Below, piece by piece: positions 22,926 to 42,489 of a stretch of DNA of 64,000 nt. The number at the start of each line of letters is the position of its first letter. Within the stretch, counting starts at the first letter, position 1. A program made the position numbers and the translations under genes. Origin of the DNA: Cristatella mucedo (Eukaryota; Bryozoa; Phylactolaemata; Cristatellidae); the NCBI GenBank assembly GCA_009760855.2, contig WPIO01000002.1:124001-188000 (forward strand). Direction: 5' to 3'. The notes under the pieces were generated by a model, which was not told the origin of the DNA, searched no databases, and saw only the letters and a list, made by a program, of their open reading frames with translations.

Positions 22926-24673
22926 AATCACTGCCCCATTTGCCAGCCCTGTATAGCGTGCAATGTGATTCCAGGTTGTAAACGCCTCGGGTTACGAACA
23001 ATCAGGGTTACGAACACCAGGATTGGTGAAAAATGAATTGGAACTTAGTTTGGAAAATGATTTCGGTTCTGGGATACGAACCAAAATCCAATGGTCTTGC
23101 AAGAGCTCTGCGGGTATTCGTGCATAAGAAAGCCTTCTGAATTGAATGGATCCGCTGTCACAGGTTTCCAAAAAAGCATTAACAAAAAATAATGCATTTC
23201 GTTTTTACTTAGCACTAAATTGAGCCTCGAAGGTGCTAACAAGGAGCGATTCCACTGCACTGGTCCGATGAGGATAGAATGAAACCTCCGAAATGAGTCA
23301 AGACACCTGGTAGACGGAATACCTAACAGGATTCCATGGCAAGATTTTTCTGAGGTTCAACCACTGACCAGCAAAGTAACCAAGGCTGTCTATTCTTTGT
23401 GACCAAGGTAAACAGCTTTCGTTTGCAAGCATTCGCCTTCTCCCGAAAAATGAAATACGGTAATACACAAATAGCTGCCTCTTCAAACTTTGACAACAAA
23501 ATATCTTGAAAAAAGTCATCTCGTTTCTCGTTTCTTTTCGTGTTATTTTTGTTCTTATGTCATAATTTAAACCCACGAAATCCACCCTTCAGAAAAACAC
23601 GTGAGCACAGATAAAGCTGTAGGTTTTACGGCTATCAAACCGTTCATGAGCGCTTGCAAAATGTTTACTGACAGTGGACAGCAAGAATGAAGATTGCAGC
23701 AACCAGCATGTAAACAGACGGATATCTAAGCACGTAGTCACAGACCCGAGGAATAAGACAAAACTCAGGAATTATGATCCAAACTCAAAGCCAAAGTAAG
23801 AACTAGCACTTAGTTGCTTCGGTGGAATAGCAACTCCGCAAGGTTATCTGCAACTCTAGTAGGATGAAACAAGTCGACAAACACCACAGTGCAAGATGAA
23901 AATGGATGTGCACGCTAGTTAGGACATGGGCGTCCGTAGACGACGAAGACAGTGTAAGTAAGGTAGGCACAGGCTGCACGAGCAGTGCGATTGGCCTGGC
24001 TGTAATGGAGTAAAATCCTGACAGCATTGGTTCACCCACAAAAATATTGAGGTCCAACAGACATGTTAATACAAAGTAAGCAAATTGCAAGAAATCATGA
24101 GCTATATGATCTGGGGCAGACAATATATTACAAAAATAGTGAGTGATCGTATTGAATATCATAATTAACATTTCCAGGCATAAGTACAGGTACTTAAACC
24201 ATCTTATTTCGGTAGACTTTCTTATTGACTAGATTACATACCAGGCAAATGGAAAAGGTCAATATCACGGCTACTCTAGGCAATAGCATTAGGAGGAGGT
24301 AGCAAGCAAAATAATAGTGGCATACTCGTGCACATTCGGTAACAGAGGGTTGAGTAACAGGCCAATTCGTGAGGCGGCTAGCTGCTGGTCATTGTGCTTC
24401 CATGCAGCTGTCAGATACACTCAAACTTATGTCCAACAGTAGCCGATGGATGAGTATGCCAAATCCACGTACCAACCAGGATCAAAAGATGTCAAAACAT
24501 GAGGCGGCGATCGGTTGAGGGGAAAGCCACAGCGGCCCGGGAGAGCAGGACAGGCAGCTAACGAACTCTGCCAGGTGCAGAGACTCTTCAGCTTATGCCG
24601 TCCACCATTGCAGGACGTCTTGGGCATGTCTGGCCCCATGGGGCCCACCCACTGGCACATCTCGTCGTCATCC
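22926..24673. other. non-coding DNA including the probable HERPUD 3' UTR
   Basis: A short repeated 'gggttacgaac' occurs at 22990-23015. No gene is recognised. I could not place a clear minus-strand AATAAA close to the HERPUD stop. Confidence 0.4.
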
Positions 24674-31065
<6,392 letters not shown>

Positions 31066-34000
31066 TCTTAACTTAAAAAGAGTCCACCACCAAAGAAGTC
31101 GCAGAAGCCTATCGGACCTGTTAAGAACGCGTCCGCTCGGAACACCGTCGGAAGTGGCAGGCCATCCGGGCGGCAGCGGTATTTGTCGCTACGGTATTGG
31201 TTGTCTGAGGAGCAATGTCAAGGATAGTGTGCGGGTCTCCTGGTGGTGCTGCCCTCCGCGCGGCTGACTAACCCTGCTCAGGTAAGAAGATTTAAGTCGC
31301 GGCTTGTCATGACGTCGGAGTTATTGTTTTTTATCGTTATGCTATATTTTGTATGCTCAATACTTGGTCATTTTTGGTGTTCAGCGAGACGCTGGTACCG
31401 TATGACCTGAGTATTTCCCATTTCGTTCCCAGACCTCTATACTCGTTGCACCCACCCCAAGAGGTCGGCTCGCAGGATAAGCTTTTCTTAAGAACTAGCT
31501 GTAGAATTGACCCTGCATTTCGATTGGTTCGCTCGAATAGCAAGTGGGCGATATTCTGGAAATTATCTGTCAACTCTCCATCGGCTTAGCTTGCTCTGAC
31601 GCAGCACCGCTTGGCTAGCAGCTCATACCCTGCGAAATCAGATATCCTGACTAGATTCCGCGCGGTTTCATCTTCTAAGAATCTTTAAAATTTTAAAGCG
31701 CGATTGGCTTTAATGACCCTTCGTACGCTAATGCGTGCTTGGTTTACACTGACCGTCGAACCGCAGCCGACGGTCACGTATTGAGGTTCGCACCCTCAGC
31801 TTTATCCGACTGAGAAAAGGTAAATTTTGAGAGGGAAATATTAAGTTTACTCGACAGTGCTTTTCTGCGCTCAATTATGCTCTCACTTCTTCTTCCCCAA
31901 TGTGTGAGCATGATGGGTTGGTAATACTTCGCTGATTGCCTCAGTGTCCCGGCTTGCCCGTCGGCATCGAGACCGCCAGGCGAGAACAGCGTGATGACAG
32001 TGGCTCGTTGCGCGCGCTCATTTTACCGCCACTTTTCTTCCAGTCCGCGTTCTCGTTCGAAATCATGTGGATTACACTGAGAGAGCAGCAAAGTTGTTCG
32101 TCAAAGATTTTAAATGTTTGTTTGGTTTGGTTTATGTCACCATCTCCGTGCCTGCTCCATCACCACCCCACTCTAAATTAAGATCGGCCCCTTTTCCATC
32201 CAAGTTGAGTATTTCGTCACGTTGTTCCTTCGTAAATGTACCTTCGATCGTATAGGCATTTTCAATGTTCAGTGTTCAGCTTGGCTGCTGGTGGATTGAC
32301 CTAGGTAATTATGCCACGACGAGAAAACCGGTAGTGCTTCTCACAAGATGCACCGTAATCAGTTAACCGGTTTGCGGTATCTGATACTGATTGACCCCAA
32401 AGCACCAGCGATAGCTAGCGATGTCTTCTAGCATCATTAAATTAGGAAACGAATCCGAAAAGCGTTAGCAGAGTGAACCGGCTACCAGTGTTTAGCCGTA
32501 TTTGGTTAGTTGGTTACTCAGTTGGCCGTAGCAAGATTCATTTGCTGAACTTAACTCTCTCGTGCCCTATCTATCTGTGCCTTCTCGGCTGGGGAGACGT
32601 TTAATGGCCTTTGATGTTTACCAAACTTTATCTACCGTACTTCTGGTATCCAAAAACACTCTTTCGCGAAACAGCACCCACATCACGGAACTCTTGCTTT
32701 CCAACGTATTTTGCTGTGGTTTGGGCAGTTTTGCTGAGCTCTAGAAGCCATATAAACTTGCAAAATTCTGAAGCACCCTACTGCAAGTGAAACTCAAAAG
32801 ATGTTAGAGATCAGCCATCCTGCTTCGTGGCATCTCGAGTTTGCTGTTTTGTGTTTGAGATAGTAAGTGGTACCTGTATCTTTATGCACAAAAATAACGA
32901 ATTGGCAGTCGGAGCAATAGGTTTCTGTCAGTGCTATACTACCTCGATGTCATTTGTATTTATTTAATTTTGTGTGCATACTTTCCTCCTATGCTGTTCC
33001 TGCAATGGGATGTCGTAGCCGTGTGGTGCCAGCATAAAGTTTATTAAGATCACATAATCTTTGAACAGTGCATTGATGACCATGTCACCCTTACTCCTTT
33101 GTCGAGGATTTGGTACTGTCCGAGATCTATTTGTGATGCCAGTAGTAAATAAATGTGCCCTGAAAGATACAGCATAGTCAGCAACAAATGCATGCTATTT
33201 ATAGTGTATGCAGCTGTGAGGTGTTTGCCGAATATCTAGCAGAGCTACTGTGACTGTCCATGCTTATCTCACATATCCATCCTTGCTCAGTTAGCAGTCA
33301 TTTTCTAACAGTATCAAGTCCTCTCATTAGTAGGGGGCTCTCCATAGCCTTGCAGATGAGGCTGTGCAGATCATTTATTCCGACGAGAGTAGGGTCTGTA
33401 AACACTGCATAAAAACATTAGCGAATCAGCAAACCGGCCTTGTATGGCACCAGACATAGCCCAGTGGGTCATCGAGGCGGTGTCACTTTATGGTGTACAA
33501 TTGAGTCGCATGATCCAAGATTGGTATGGTAAAAAGTCTACACTAACTGCAGAAAATCTTAAGCAGATAAGAGTAATCAGGGTGCCTCGGTGAGCACTGC
33601 ATTAGATGTATATCTAACCAAGCTACCTCAGCAAGCTGTTCCTAATAATACTACTGTATCATTGTAATCTCTCCAAGGGCTTTCCAACTTGCTGCAAGAG
33701 ACTGGATACCCAAGATTTAGTAACATGCACGGTAGGAAGCATCCAGAATCAAACAAGGATCATGCTTAGGCTAGTGAGCTGAAGCAAACATGAAGACACT
33801 CATGGCCACGAGTTAGTAAGACCTGTGGCTTATAAAATGTCCTGAATCGTGTACAAGTACTCACGCAAAGCTCACTGATACAAAGAAGAACAGGCAAATA
33901 CACGACAAAAAAATAAATAAAAATAAAATAAAAAGTAAATAAAAAAATAATAAAAAAGGCAGCCACAAACTCACATTTCAAATATCGCTTCGATCTGCGA

Positions 34001-34367
34001 AGTATTGGCTGTTATGAATTTTAAAAGGCACAATGGTAAAATACTGGAAAGGAAGTTGTTTTAAAGTTACAAGTGTGCATCGTAACAAGCTGCAAACTAG
34101 TACCTCAATGTACCAAGGTTCAACAAGTTGGGAGTCAACTCGTGCATATGATATTGAGATCATTATTTTTTTATTGGCAAGTTGCCTCCAGTTTACTTCC
34201 AGCTTAGACATGGTTTGCTTAATCATGTTTTACAGTTTCCTTTAAAGTGGAAATGGTAAAAACTTCGTATCCCATTCCTAATATGTCTGTCCTTTGAACG
34301 GTACATTTACCATAAACAGATATGCAACTGTTAAGACAGATTTTTTCCATATTTCTTGACAATTACC
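31066..34367. other. HERPUD upstream region and non-coding DNA
   Basis: Sequence just upstream of the HERPUD start (31066-31270) is CpG-rich like the first exon and probably holds the promoter; no TATA box is evident. The rest to 34367 shows no gene. There is an A/T-rich low-complexity patch at 33900-33960. Confidence 0.4.
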
Positions 34368-34780
34368 CTTAAGCCAGACAGAGGATCTTCAACTCGATTT
34401 GATGCTTGATAGGGAGCCAGGGAAGCTCAGACAGGAGTGGTGTGATTTGGCAGCTATGCCTTTGACGATGGACCTGATGAGCCGATGAGTTTTGCATAAG
34501 TTGCAAATGATGAAGGGCTAACGCCGAGAAACCCGAATCAAAGGAGTTGCAGTAATCTAGTCGTGATGTCACTATCGCATGAACTAGATTGGATGTAATA
34601 CCTCTTATTTGGGTGATGTTCCTCGGATGAATGTAGGCCAACTTGAGAGTGGTGGAGAAGTGCTCATCTAATGACTGTTTTGGAATAGTCCGCCTAGATT
34701 AGAGGCAAACAACCTATCTTGAGGGTTGGTTGGGTGTTACTGGGTTTGCCTATAACTATTAGTATTTTATCATCGTTAAA
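34368..34780 (-). mobile_element. L2-like LINE fragment, minus orientation
   Basis: The minus strand encodes LVHAIVTSRLDYCNS, then LHHLQLMQNSS, LLSELPWLPIKHQIELKI. These match the post-reverse-transcriptase block of L2-like ORF2, preceded by decayed FKLNDDKI and IGKP text. The wording differs from families A and B, so it may be a third subfamily. Confidence 0.75.
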
Positions 34781-35621
34781 CTTTGGCGAGTTTAAGCCAT
34801 ACAACGCAAATGTCGAAGACTCAGTCAGCAAGGGAGTTCCACTCCCAGATTAGCCCCTGTGATGATCTAGCTGATTGCTTCTCTAGCTTCTTTGTCCAGA
34901 AGACAGACAAGATCAGGGAGTCCATCCCTGCGATGGCAGCATCCCCACTAGAATGCTGTCCCTCGATTCCTTACAGCACCTTAATGTCTACATTCAAGCA
35001 GGTCACTAGCGACCTCGTCTTGAAGTTCATATCCCAATCAAAGAAGACAAGAAGTCCTTTGGACCCTATTCCCACTGTCTTGCTCTTATGTTGCACTGAT
35101 CTGCTGCTGGCATGCATAAGTAACACCAATAATATGTCATTAGCCTCAGGTCATGTTCCAGTGCCTTTCAAAAAAGCTGTAGCCAGGCTGCTACTCAAGA
35201 AAGCGACACTAGACCAAGAGAACTTGAGCAACTACCACCCAGTCTCCCTTCTACCATTCCTATCAAAGACACTGGAATGAATCGTGACAGACCAGCTGAA
35301 CTCATATATTGAAACTTCAAACCTTGCTATTAAGTTCCAGTCTGGCTTTAGAACTAATCACTCCACAGAGTCGGCATTGCTTTGGGTGTAAAACGACCTA
35401 CGTAGGAATGCAGACGTGGATAGAGTATTTCCGCTTGTTTTGCTTGATCTTTCGGCAGCTGTTGATACTTCGATCGCCAAGTTCTTCTAGAGCGCCTCAC
35501 ATCTCGCCTGGGCATCACTGGCACTGCTCAACAATAGTTCAGGTCCTATCTCAGTGGGATACTCCAGAGTATTAGTGTGAATGGACAAAGATCATCAGAG
35601 ATACCTCTGAAATATGGGGCA

Positions 35622-36470
35622 ACAATAATAATAATAATAATAATAATGCACTTGATAAAGCGCCGTCAGAGAACCCAAATCTCTTTCTAGGCGCTTTACA
35701 TTTGCTGCAAAGGGAAACGCGATTGAATGGTGAGTAATATCATGCTTGATAAACAACATGAATAACATGGTTAGGGGTGACATGCACAGGGTCAGCATGC
35801 AAATGTGGTTAGTGGCAGCATGCACAGTGTCAGCACGCATAAGCACATGAAGGACGAATCACAGCGACCCACTAAATGCTGTCCTTAATGGGTGTTTTCA
35901 ACTTCTTTTTAAACGTGGTCAAGTCAGGGGATGTTCTGACGCAAGTCGGGAGGGAGTTCCAGGCTTTGGGGACATACGAAGTAAATGCACGGTCTTCAAA
36001 GGATTTAAGGTTTGTACGATGTATTGGTAAGCTGTTGGATTCCGAAAAGTGGGTGGCACGACGCTTGGCCTGGTGGAAGAGTAGATCTGAGAGATAGGCT
36101 GGAGCCAAAAAAGGAAGTGACCTAAAAGTGAGCCACTAAACCTTGAAGTCGATCCGTTGCTTGACAGGGAGCCAGTGCAGGTCGTCGAGAAGTGGTATGA
36201 TGTGGCAACTGCAACGCTTACGACAGACAAGCCTAGCTGCGAAGTTTTGCACCATCTGTATACACCTGGTTGCACATGCCGGTAGACCAGCAAGCAGTGA
36301 GTTACAGAAGTCAAGACGGGATGTCACAAATGCATGGACCAACTTAGACGTGGTATCCTTATCTAAATAAGCCCGAATTTTAGCAATGTTATCAAGCTGA
36401 AAGTAGGCAGACTTGATTGTGGAGCTGATGTGGTCGTCTAACGAGAGGTCACTTTGGAACATGACACCTA
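35622..36470 (-). mobile_element. family A LINE 3' fragment inserted in reverse into another family A copy
   Basis: Starting with the AAT repeat at 35622-35646 (the LINE's TTA tail reversed), the minus strand runs through the family A 3' [23 protein letters not shown].. and SLDDHISSTIKSAYFQLDN up to about 36470, where it is 5'-truncated. The flanking plus-strand LINE continues on both sides. Confidence 0.82.
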
Positions 36471-37431
36471 GTGGTACCTCAGGGCTCCGTGCTAGGTCTG
36501 GTTCTTTTCACGGTTTATACTCTCCCTCTTGCTGATGTGATTGCCAAGCACAATCTAGGCTTTCACTTCTATGCAGATGACACTCAGTTGTACCTTTGCT
36601 TTGCTTTGATCCCTCCGAGCCCTCGAGCATGTCGAATTCTCTCAACTCCCTTGCTGCATGTATTGATGACATCTGCACATGGTTGGCAGCAAACTTTTTT
36701 AAATTGAATGATGATCAAATTAACTTGTTATGGGCAAACTTCAAAATCGGCTATGCCAGAATATCTTCTGTTGAATCTGCACGGAATCCAGGTGTCATGT
36801 GCCAAAGTGACCTTTCTTTAGACTACCACATCAGCTCCACAATCAAGTCTGCCTACTTTCAGCTACATAACATTGCTAAAATTCGGGCTTGTTTAGGCAG
36901 GGATACCACATCTAAGTTGGTCCATGCATTTGTGACATCCCGTCAAGCCTTCTGTAACTCACTGCTTGCTGTTCTGCCGGCCTGTGCAATCAGCTGCTTA
37001 CAGCTGGTGCAAAACTCGGCAGATATGCTTGTCTGTCGTAAGTGTCGCAGCTGCCACCACTTCTTGCTGACCTGCACTGGATCCCAATCAAGCAACGCAA
37101 CGACTTCCAAGGTTCTTTCACTTAATTTTAGGTCCCTTCATTCTTTGGCTCCACCCTAGGTATTAGATCTACTCCCCCACCAGGCTAAGCATCGTACCAC
37201 CTGCTTTTCGGAATGCAATCGTTTACCTATAACTCGTACGGACCTCAAATTCTTTGGAGACCGTGCCTTTAGTTATTATGCTCCCAAAGCCCGGACTCGC
37301 TCCTTACTTGCCGCACGACATCCCCTGACTTTACCACTTTTAAAAAGAAACTAAAAATGTATCTATTTATGACAGCATTTTGTGGGTCCCTGTGATTCGT
37401 CCTTTATGTGCTCATGTGTGCTGACACTGTG

Positions 37432-37580
37432 CCGAGCTGGTGTGGCACAGTGGTTAAGGTGCTCGCCCCGACCAAGGTCTGGCCGAGGTCGTGGGCTCGA
37501 GCCCCATGGCACATGTGAAGTGCCTGAATAGAGATTAGGTTCTCTTAGGGTGCTATACAAATGGATTATAATTTTCTTTT
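37432..37580 (+). mobile_element. tRNA-derived SINE, family 1, inserted in a LINE 3' UTR
   Basis: The head is 'gagctggtgtggcacagtgg', the B box 'gtcgtgggctcgagcccc', and the tail 'gaagtgcctgaatagagatt', 'ggttctcttagggtgctata'. LINE text 'gctgacactgtg' on the left resumes at 'gcatgctgccactaat' on the right. ACTGTG and ACTGTTG may be the target duplication. Confidence 0.82.
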
Positions 37581-37790
37581 ACTGTTGCATGCTGCCACTA
37601 ATCGCACTTGCATGCTAACCCTGTGCATGTCAATGCTAACCCTGTGCATGTCAATGCTCACCATGTTATTCATGTTGTTTATAAGCATGATACACTCAAC
37701 ACCCGATCGTATTACCTTTGCAGCAAATGTAAAGTGCCTAGAAAGAGATTGAGTTCTCTGAGGGAACTTTATCAAGCGATTATTAAGTGA

Positions 37791-38499
<709 letters not shown>

Positions 38500-38756
38500 T
38501 TATTGAAGCCAGGCGTGCCAACGTACGTGCTATGGGAAGCTCCTGCTCTTGTAAGTGAATATATTATTTGAACAATTGCATGATGTTTCTAACATTTCCT
38601 GCCAACGTCATAAGTGAGAATATTTGGCCTAGCAGAGTCACAGCTGTGTAGCCTTGTTCTAGCCCGGCACCTTGAAGCAGCCCTGCTGATATTGATAACC
38701 CTCCCAAAAGATTCTATACTCTGGGGTCAAATGCACGTTTTTACCTTTAGATCGTG

Positions 38757-38855
38757 CTTCCTTTGCAGCAAATGTAAAGTGCCTAGAAAGAGATTGAGTT
38801 CTCTGAGGGTGCTATATCAAATGCATTATTGTTATTATTTTTATTTTTATTAGAT
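38757..38855 (+). mobile_element. family A LINE 3' tail fragment
   Basis: 'tttgcagcaaatgtaaagtg', 'ctagaaagagattgagttct' and 'gggtgctatatcaaatgcat' are followed by TTATT repeats. It is the terminal 100 bp only. Confidence 0.75.
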
Positions 38856-38959
38856 TAGAGGTAGGTGCTTCTCCTGCCTGCCAGTAGTCATGTTCTTCTG
38901 GTCGTCAGAGGCAGCACGCCCGACCTGCTTAAAAACTGGTGATTTGCCGATCTCACTAA

Positions 38960-39060
38960 TAGCAATAATATTATTACTAGTAATAAGACAATTGTATAAC
39001 ACCCTAAGAGAACTCAATCTTTCTATTAACTTTGCATATGCTGCCAAGGAAGCAGCTGGT
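38960..39060 (-). mobile_element. family A LINE 3' tail fragment, reverse
   Basis: AAT-type repeats, then 'acaccctaagagaactcaat', 'tttctattaactttgcatat' and 'gctgccaaggaagcag'. This is the reverse complement of the family A end, diverged. It lies about 100 bp from the oppositely oriented tail at 38757. Confidence 0.6.
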
Positions 39061-40009
39061 AAATAATAGTACGCACATCTGCTGTAATTCATTAACAAAA
39101 TGGGCTTGAGCAACTAAGAAATCACTCGGAAACCGAAGCTTGGTCCAGCAGGCCATATATTATAACCCGAAGAAGCTTGTACATCATGCTGCATGGCTAG
39201 CTGACTGAGTGTGGCAGCCCAAAAAAGACTGCACCTCAGAGTAAAGGCTTGGTGGCCGTGGAAGGCATTGCTTTGGACATGTCCTGGTCACCAATGGCTT
39301 TTACCTGTAGAGTCTTCAGCAAGGTTTAAGGAAGTTAATAAGCTACACTGGATTTCCAATGATTCTTTAAGACACACCCATATTCTCACCGAGTATCTCA
39401 GAAGAATAGCCTCACGTGGAACCCAAAACATGCTCAGTTCACGGCAGGGTCTGGGGATGTGTCCAATGAACTGGCGAATCTAATGTTGGTTTGTTCTGGA
39501 ATGGCAAAATGAAAGTGTGTAATCCTATGAAAAGTAGAGGCAGGTGAGTATAAACCAACTGCCTGCTGCAAATCCGGTGGAGGTGTAGTGTAAAGTTTGG
39601 AGGATGATTCAGCTCAGCTGCTGTCAGTATCTTATACTCCACAATGGAACAGTGGATCATTGTATGCAATCATTAACGATATCGTGGATCATTAGGTAAG
39701 ACAGCCAGAAATCAGCAGAATGACTGCATGTCCCTAGATTTGACTCATCGTTGGATTTTTTTAAACTAGTTTTGCTATACTTTGGCAGCAAATCTTGTAT
39801 CCCTCAAAAGTTTGATCGTTGTGCTACAGCTAAACGGTCATTTCTTTGTTTCGGACTACAGAAGAAATTATTCAATGTATCATAGCAAAGTTCAGCTTAC
39901 AGTGCCTAGCCATACTTGATATCATTTGCTTATGTTGCAAATGCAATGTAGGCAGCTGGCACCTTCCGGGGAGTACTGCAAGAGTGGCAAGAAATTTCTT
40001 ATACAGGGC
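39061..40009. other. non-coding DNA
   Basis: No gene, exon or recognised repeat. Confidence 0.4.
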
Positions 40010-40265
40010 AAGTGTTCAGACTGTGGAACTCGCTTCCACAATTCTTACGCAACAATACTCTTCTGCTGCAGATTATGGCTCATCCTTTTCAGCGGTCCTG
40101 AACTGCTACTTCCGTGCTATTCACTACCACAACTGCTCTCCTGACTCTGCTATGCTGAAAACCGCTTTGGCTGTGAGTGCGCTATACAAAACTCTCATGC
40201 GTAACGCCCACATAGTCTTTATGGCTTTGAGGGGTTACAGACAGAGATACATTACATTACAAGTG
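40010..40265 (+). mobile_element. family B LINE 3' end
   Basis: 'ctgtggaactcgcttccaca' (LWNSLPQ), 'gcggtcctgaactgctactt', 'gtgagtgcgctatacaaaac' and the end 'gttacagacagagatacatt', 'acattac' match the 3' end of the family B copy at 22210-22526 closely. Confidence 0.8.
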
Positions 40266-41169
40266 TCCTATTTAGTGAGGCTGCATTCTCTTAGTTCTTG
40301 GACTAGGGTGTTTTCTGATGCTCTGCTATGGACGTGTGCACTCCATGAAACTAGTAGGACCTCATCCAAATGTCTGTTGGCAGCCAGTGGAGTATGCAAA
40401 TGCTTGACTTTAAACAACCTATTGTGATGAGACATTAGTACCCAGGCATCAGGTCCTAGGTCTGCCAAGAAACATCATCAATCCTGTGGGACATTCCCTA
40501 TTAGCTGCCACACGTCTTTTTAAATGGTAGACGTTGGCAGAAAGCCCCCACTAGCAAAATGCAGTAGCTTTCGGTCAAATAGTGGGCATGGACAGAGCCA
40601 TGACAAATCAGTTATCTTTTTTGAGTGTTTTTGCACCAAAACGATCAGTGGCTGCCTCTGAATTATGAAGTCGGGAAAATGACAGCTTCATCATTACTTG
40701 GTGAAACCGTATGGTGTTAGATGCCAACTGATTTGCATTTTCTAAACTGCTAGTAATGCTGTTGAACTGATCAGTTGTGCCTGTTTAGGCTTAAGGTCTT
40801 CGTAGGACAATACAATAGCTGTCCCTCTCTTCCACTGAAAGACTGTTGACCGAAGAAGCATTTGGTGTGCAGATGTTGAGCCTCTGACCCATGCAGGATT
40901 GTTGGACAGAGGCACATTCTACTTTTGCTGCCTAAGCTAGCGCCTCCCTTTTAGTTGTCATTGTTGCTACTGGTATGCTACTTACTTCCTGGACTGTCTT
41001 CCGTGACTAACTATGTTAATCCCTTTATTGCATTAGTAAAGGTTCCCGATGTTTCTTAGGCTATGCATTCACTTCTAAACTCCTAAACACCTGCATAGTC
41101 TTCATGGCTTCATGTAGTTACAGTTTAGCAGTATATGCAGATACGTGTTGAGCATGTGCATATACCTTG
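40266..41169. other. non-coding DNA
   Basis: No gene recognised. Positions 41092-41115 resemble a small family B tail piece ('tagtcttcatggcttcatgt'). Confidence 0.35.
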
Positions 41170-41725
41170 TTAAAGGGTAACTTGCTGGTCTATCGGCCTC
41201 TGCGCTCTGGTGCTTACAGTTGGTGCAAAACTCTGCAGCTAGGGTTGTCTGTCGTGAGCAGCGCAGCTGCCACATCACACCACTTCTCGCCGACCGGCAC
41301 TGGCTCCCAGTCAAGCAACGCATCGACTTCAAGATTTTGTCACTTACTTTTAGGTCGCGTCATCCTTTGGCATCAGCGTACCTATCAGATCTACTCCCCC
41401 CCACCAGGCTAAGCATAAGTACCACCTGCTTTTCGGAATCTAACCGTTTACCCATACTTCGTACAAATCTCAAATTCTTTGGAGACCGTGCCTTTAGTTC
41501 GAATGCTCCCAAACCCTGGAGCTCACTCCCGACTTCCGTCACGACACCCCCTGACTTGACAACATTAAAAAGAAACTAAAAACGCATCTGTTTATTACAG
41601 CATTTAGTGGGCCCCTGTGATTCGACCTTTATATGCTTATACGAGCTAATACTGTGCATGCTGCCACTAACCAAACTTGCATGCTGACCCTGTGCATTTC
41701 ATACCTAACCATGTTATTCCGTATG
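41170..41725 (+). mobile_element. family A LINE, 3' part
   Basis: The plus strand encodes LQLVQNSAA-type text as MVQNSAARVVCREQRSCHIT, PLLADRHWLPVKQRIDFKIL and AYLSDLL, then SNRLPILRTNLKFFGDRAFS, then the 3' UTR blocks to 'aaccatgttattccgtatg'. The final tail is missing. Confidence 0.82.
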
Positions 41726-42049
41726 TTAATTGAGCTTGCTGCAACTGGACAGAGATTTCTTTCGTGCCATACATTTGTTTCAGTAGTAACCGAAATAAAC
41801 CGTGTGCTGTGCAGCTAAGCGGGGTGTTTGTACGAGCTACTCGACAAAGCAAATTTGAAGTCGTTAGACGGTTGTATACATTAGTCGCTATTCGGAGGAT
41901 TTTTGGTGTAGCGATTTGAGCTTGCTATATGTAGGGTAATAGCATTATAGTCCACTGTTATTCTCTCTGCTTAATGAGGTGTTCACTTCATCAGTCTTTG
42001 ACTGTGTGAGTGGGTGCATCTGCTAACATAAAGGACAGTTCTTATTAGT
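41726..42049. other. non-coding DNA
   Basis: I see nothing recognisable in this stretch. Confidence 0.4.
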
Positions 42050-42140
42050 CTTGCTAAAGCCCACTGCAAGTGGTGATAGCCGTTAAGGCTCTTCTGCAGT
42101 TACACTAATGAGGCTTTTGAATCAGCTAATGTTTTAATTT
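42050..42140 (+). mobile_element. family 2 SINE, 3' part only
   Basis: 'cccactgcaagtggtgatag', 'ggctcttctgcagttacact' and 'gaggcttttgaatcagcta' match the body and end of the SINE at 5866, without the tRNA-like head. Confidence 0.6.
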
Positions 42141-42174
42141 TAACTGTCTAAAAGTTTGAGATAATTATTGCATT

Positions 42175-42310
42175 CATAATAATAATAAAGCAATCGGACA
42201 GCACTCTGAGAGATCTAAATCCCTTTTTAGACACTTTATCACATCCGGGAAAGGAAGCGTGATCAATTGATTAGTGACAGCATGCACGATTTCAGTACTC
42301 CTGCATGTAG
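42175..42310 (-). mobile_element. family A-like LINE tail, diverged
   Basis: AAT repeats, 'cactctgagagatctaaatc', 'ctttttagacactttatcac' and 'gggaaaggaagcgtgatc' follow the reversed family A end with many changes. Confidence 0.55.
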
Positions 42311-42489
42311 CACACATGCAGGTGCCTTCCACATGCTAACAGATAACATAGCAGCATGTGCTGTACATACTAAGAGAGGCTGGGTGGTTCTGACATGTTT
42401 TCTGTTCTTTTTGGGTAGCGGGCGGTAGGGGAGGGAGGACTAGAAACTTGTTAAGCCGGAAGCGTGGCCCGTGTGGTTTGCTTGCTCTG

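Larger units (their letters stand above)
34845..37790 (+). mobile_element. L2-like LINE, family A, long copy carrying two nested insertions
   Basis: Plus-strand blocks in order: LADCFSSFFVQKTDKIRESI, then FKKAVARLLLKKATLDQENLS (to 35275), KFQSGFRTNHSTESALLWV, LLDLSAAVDT, then a break at about 35622. The copy resumes at about 36471 with [33 protein letters not shown] (36564-36605), SLDYHISSTIKSAYF, FVTSRQAFCNSLLAVLP, LKSF-type tail text and the family A 3' UTR to 37790. The intervening 35622-36470 is another family A 3' fragment in reverse, and 37432-37580 is a SINE. Frames are broken at several points. Confidence 0.85.

Noticed and set aside
37594-37680. CRISPR-like short direct repeats ('ctgtgcatgtcaatgctaac')
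   Set aside because: Only two units, within a LINE 3' UTR in animal nuclear DNA.
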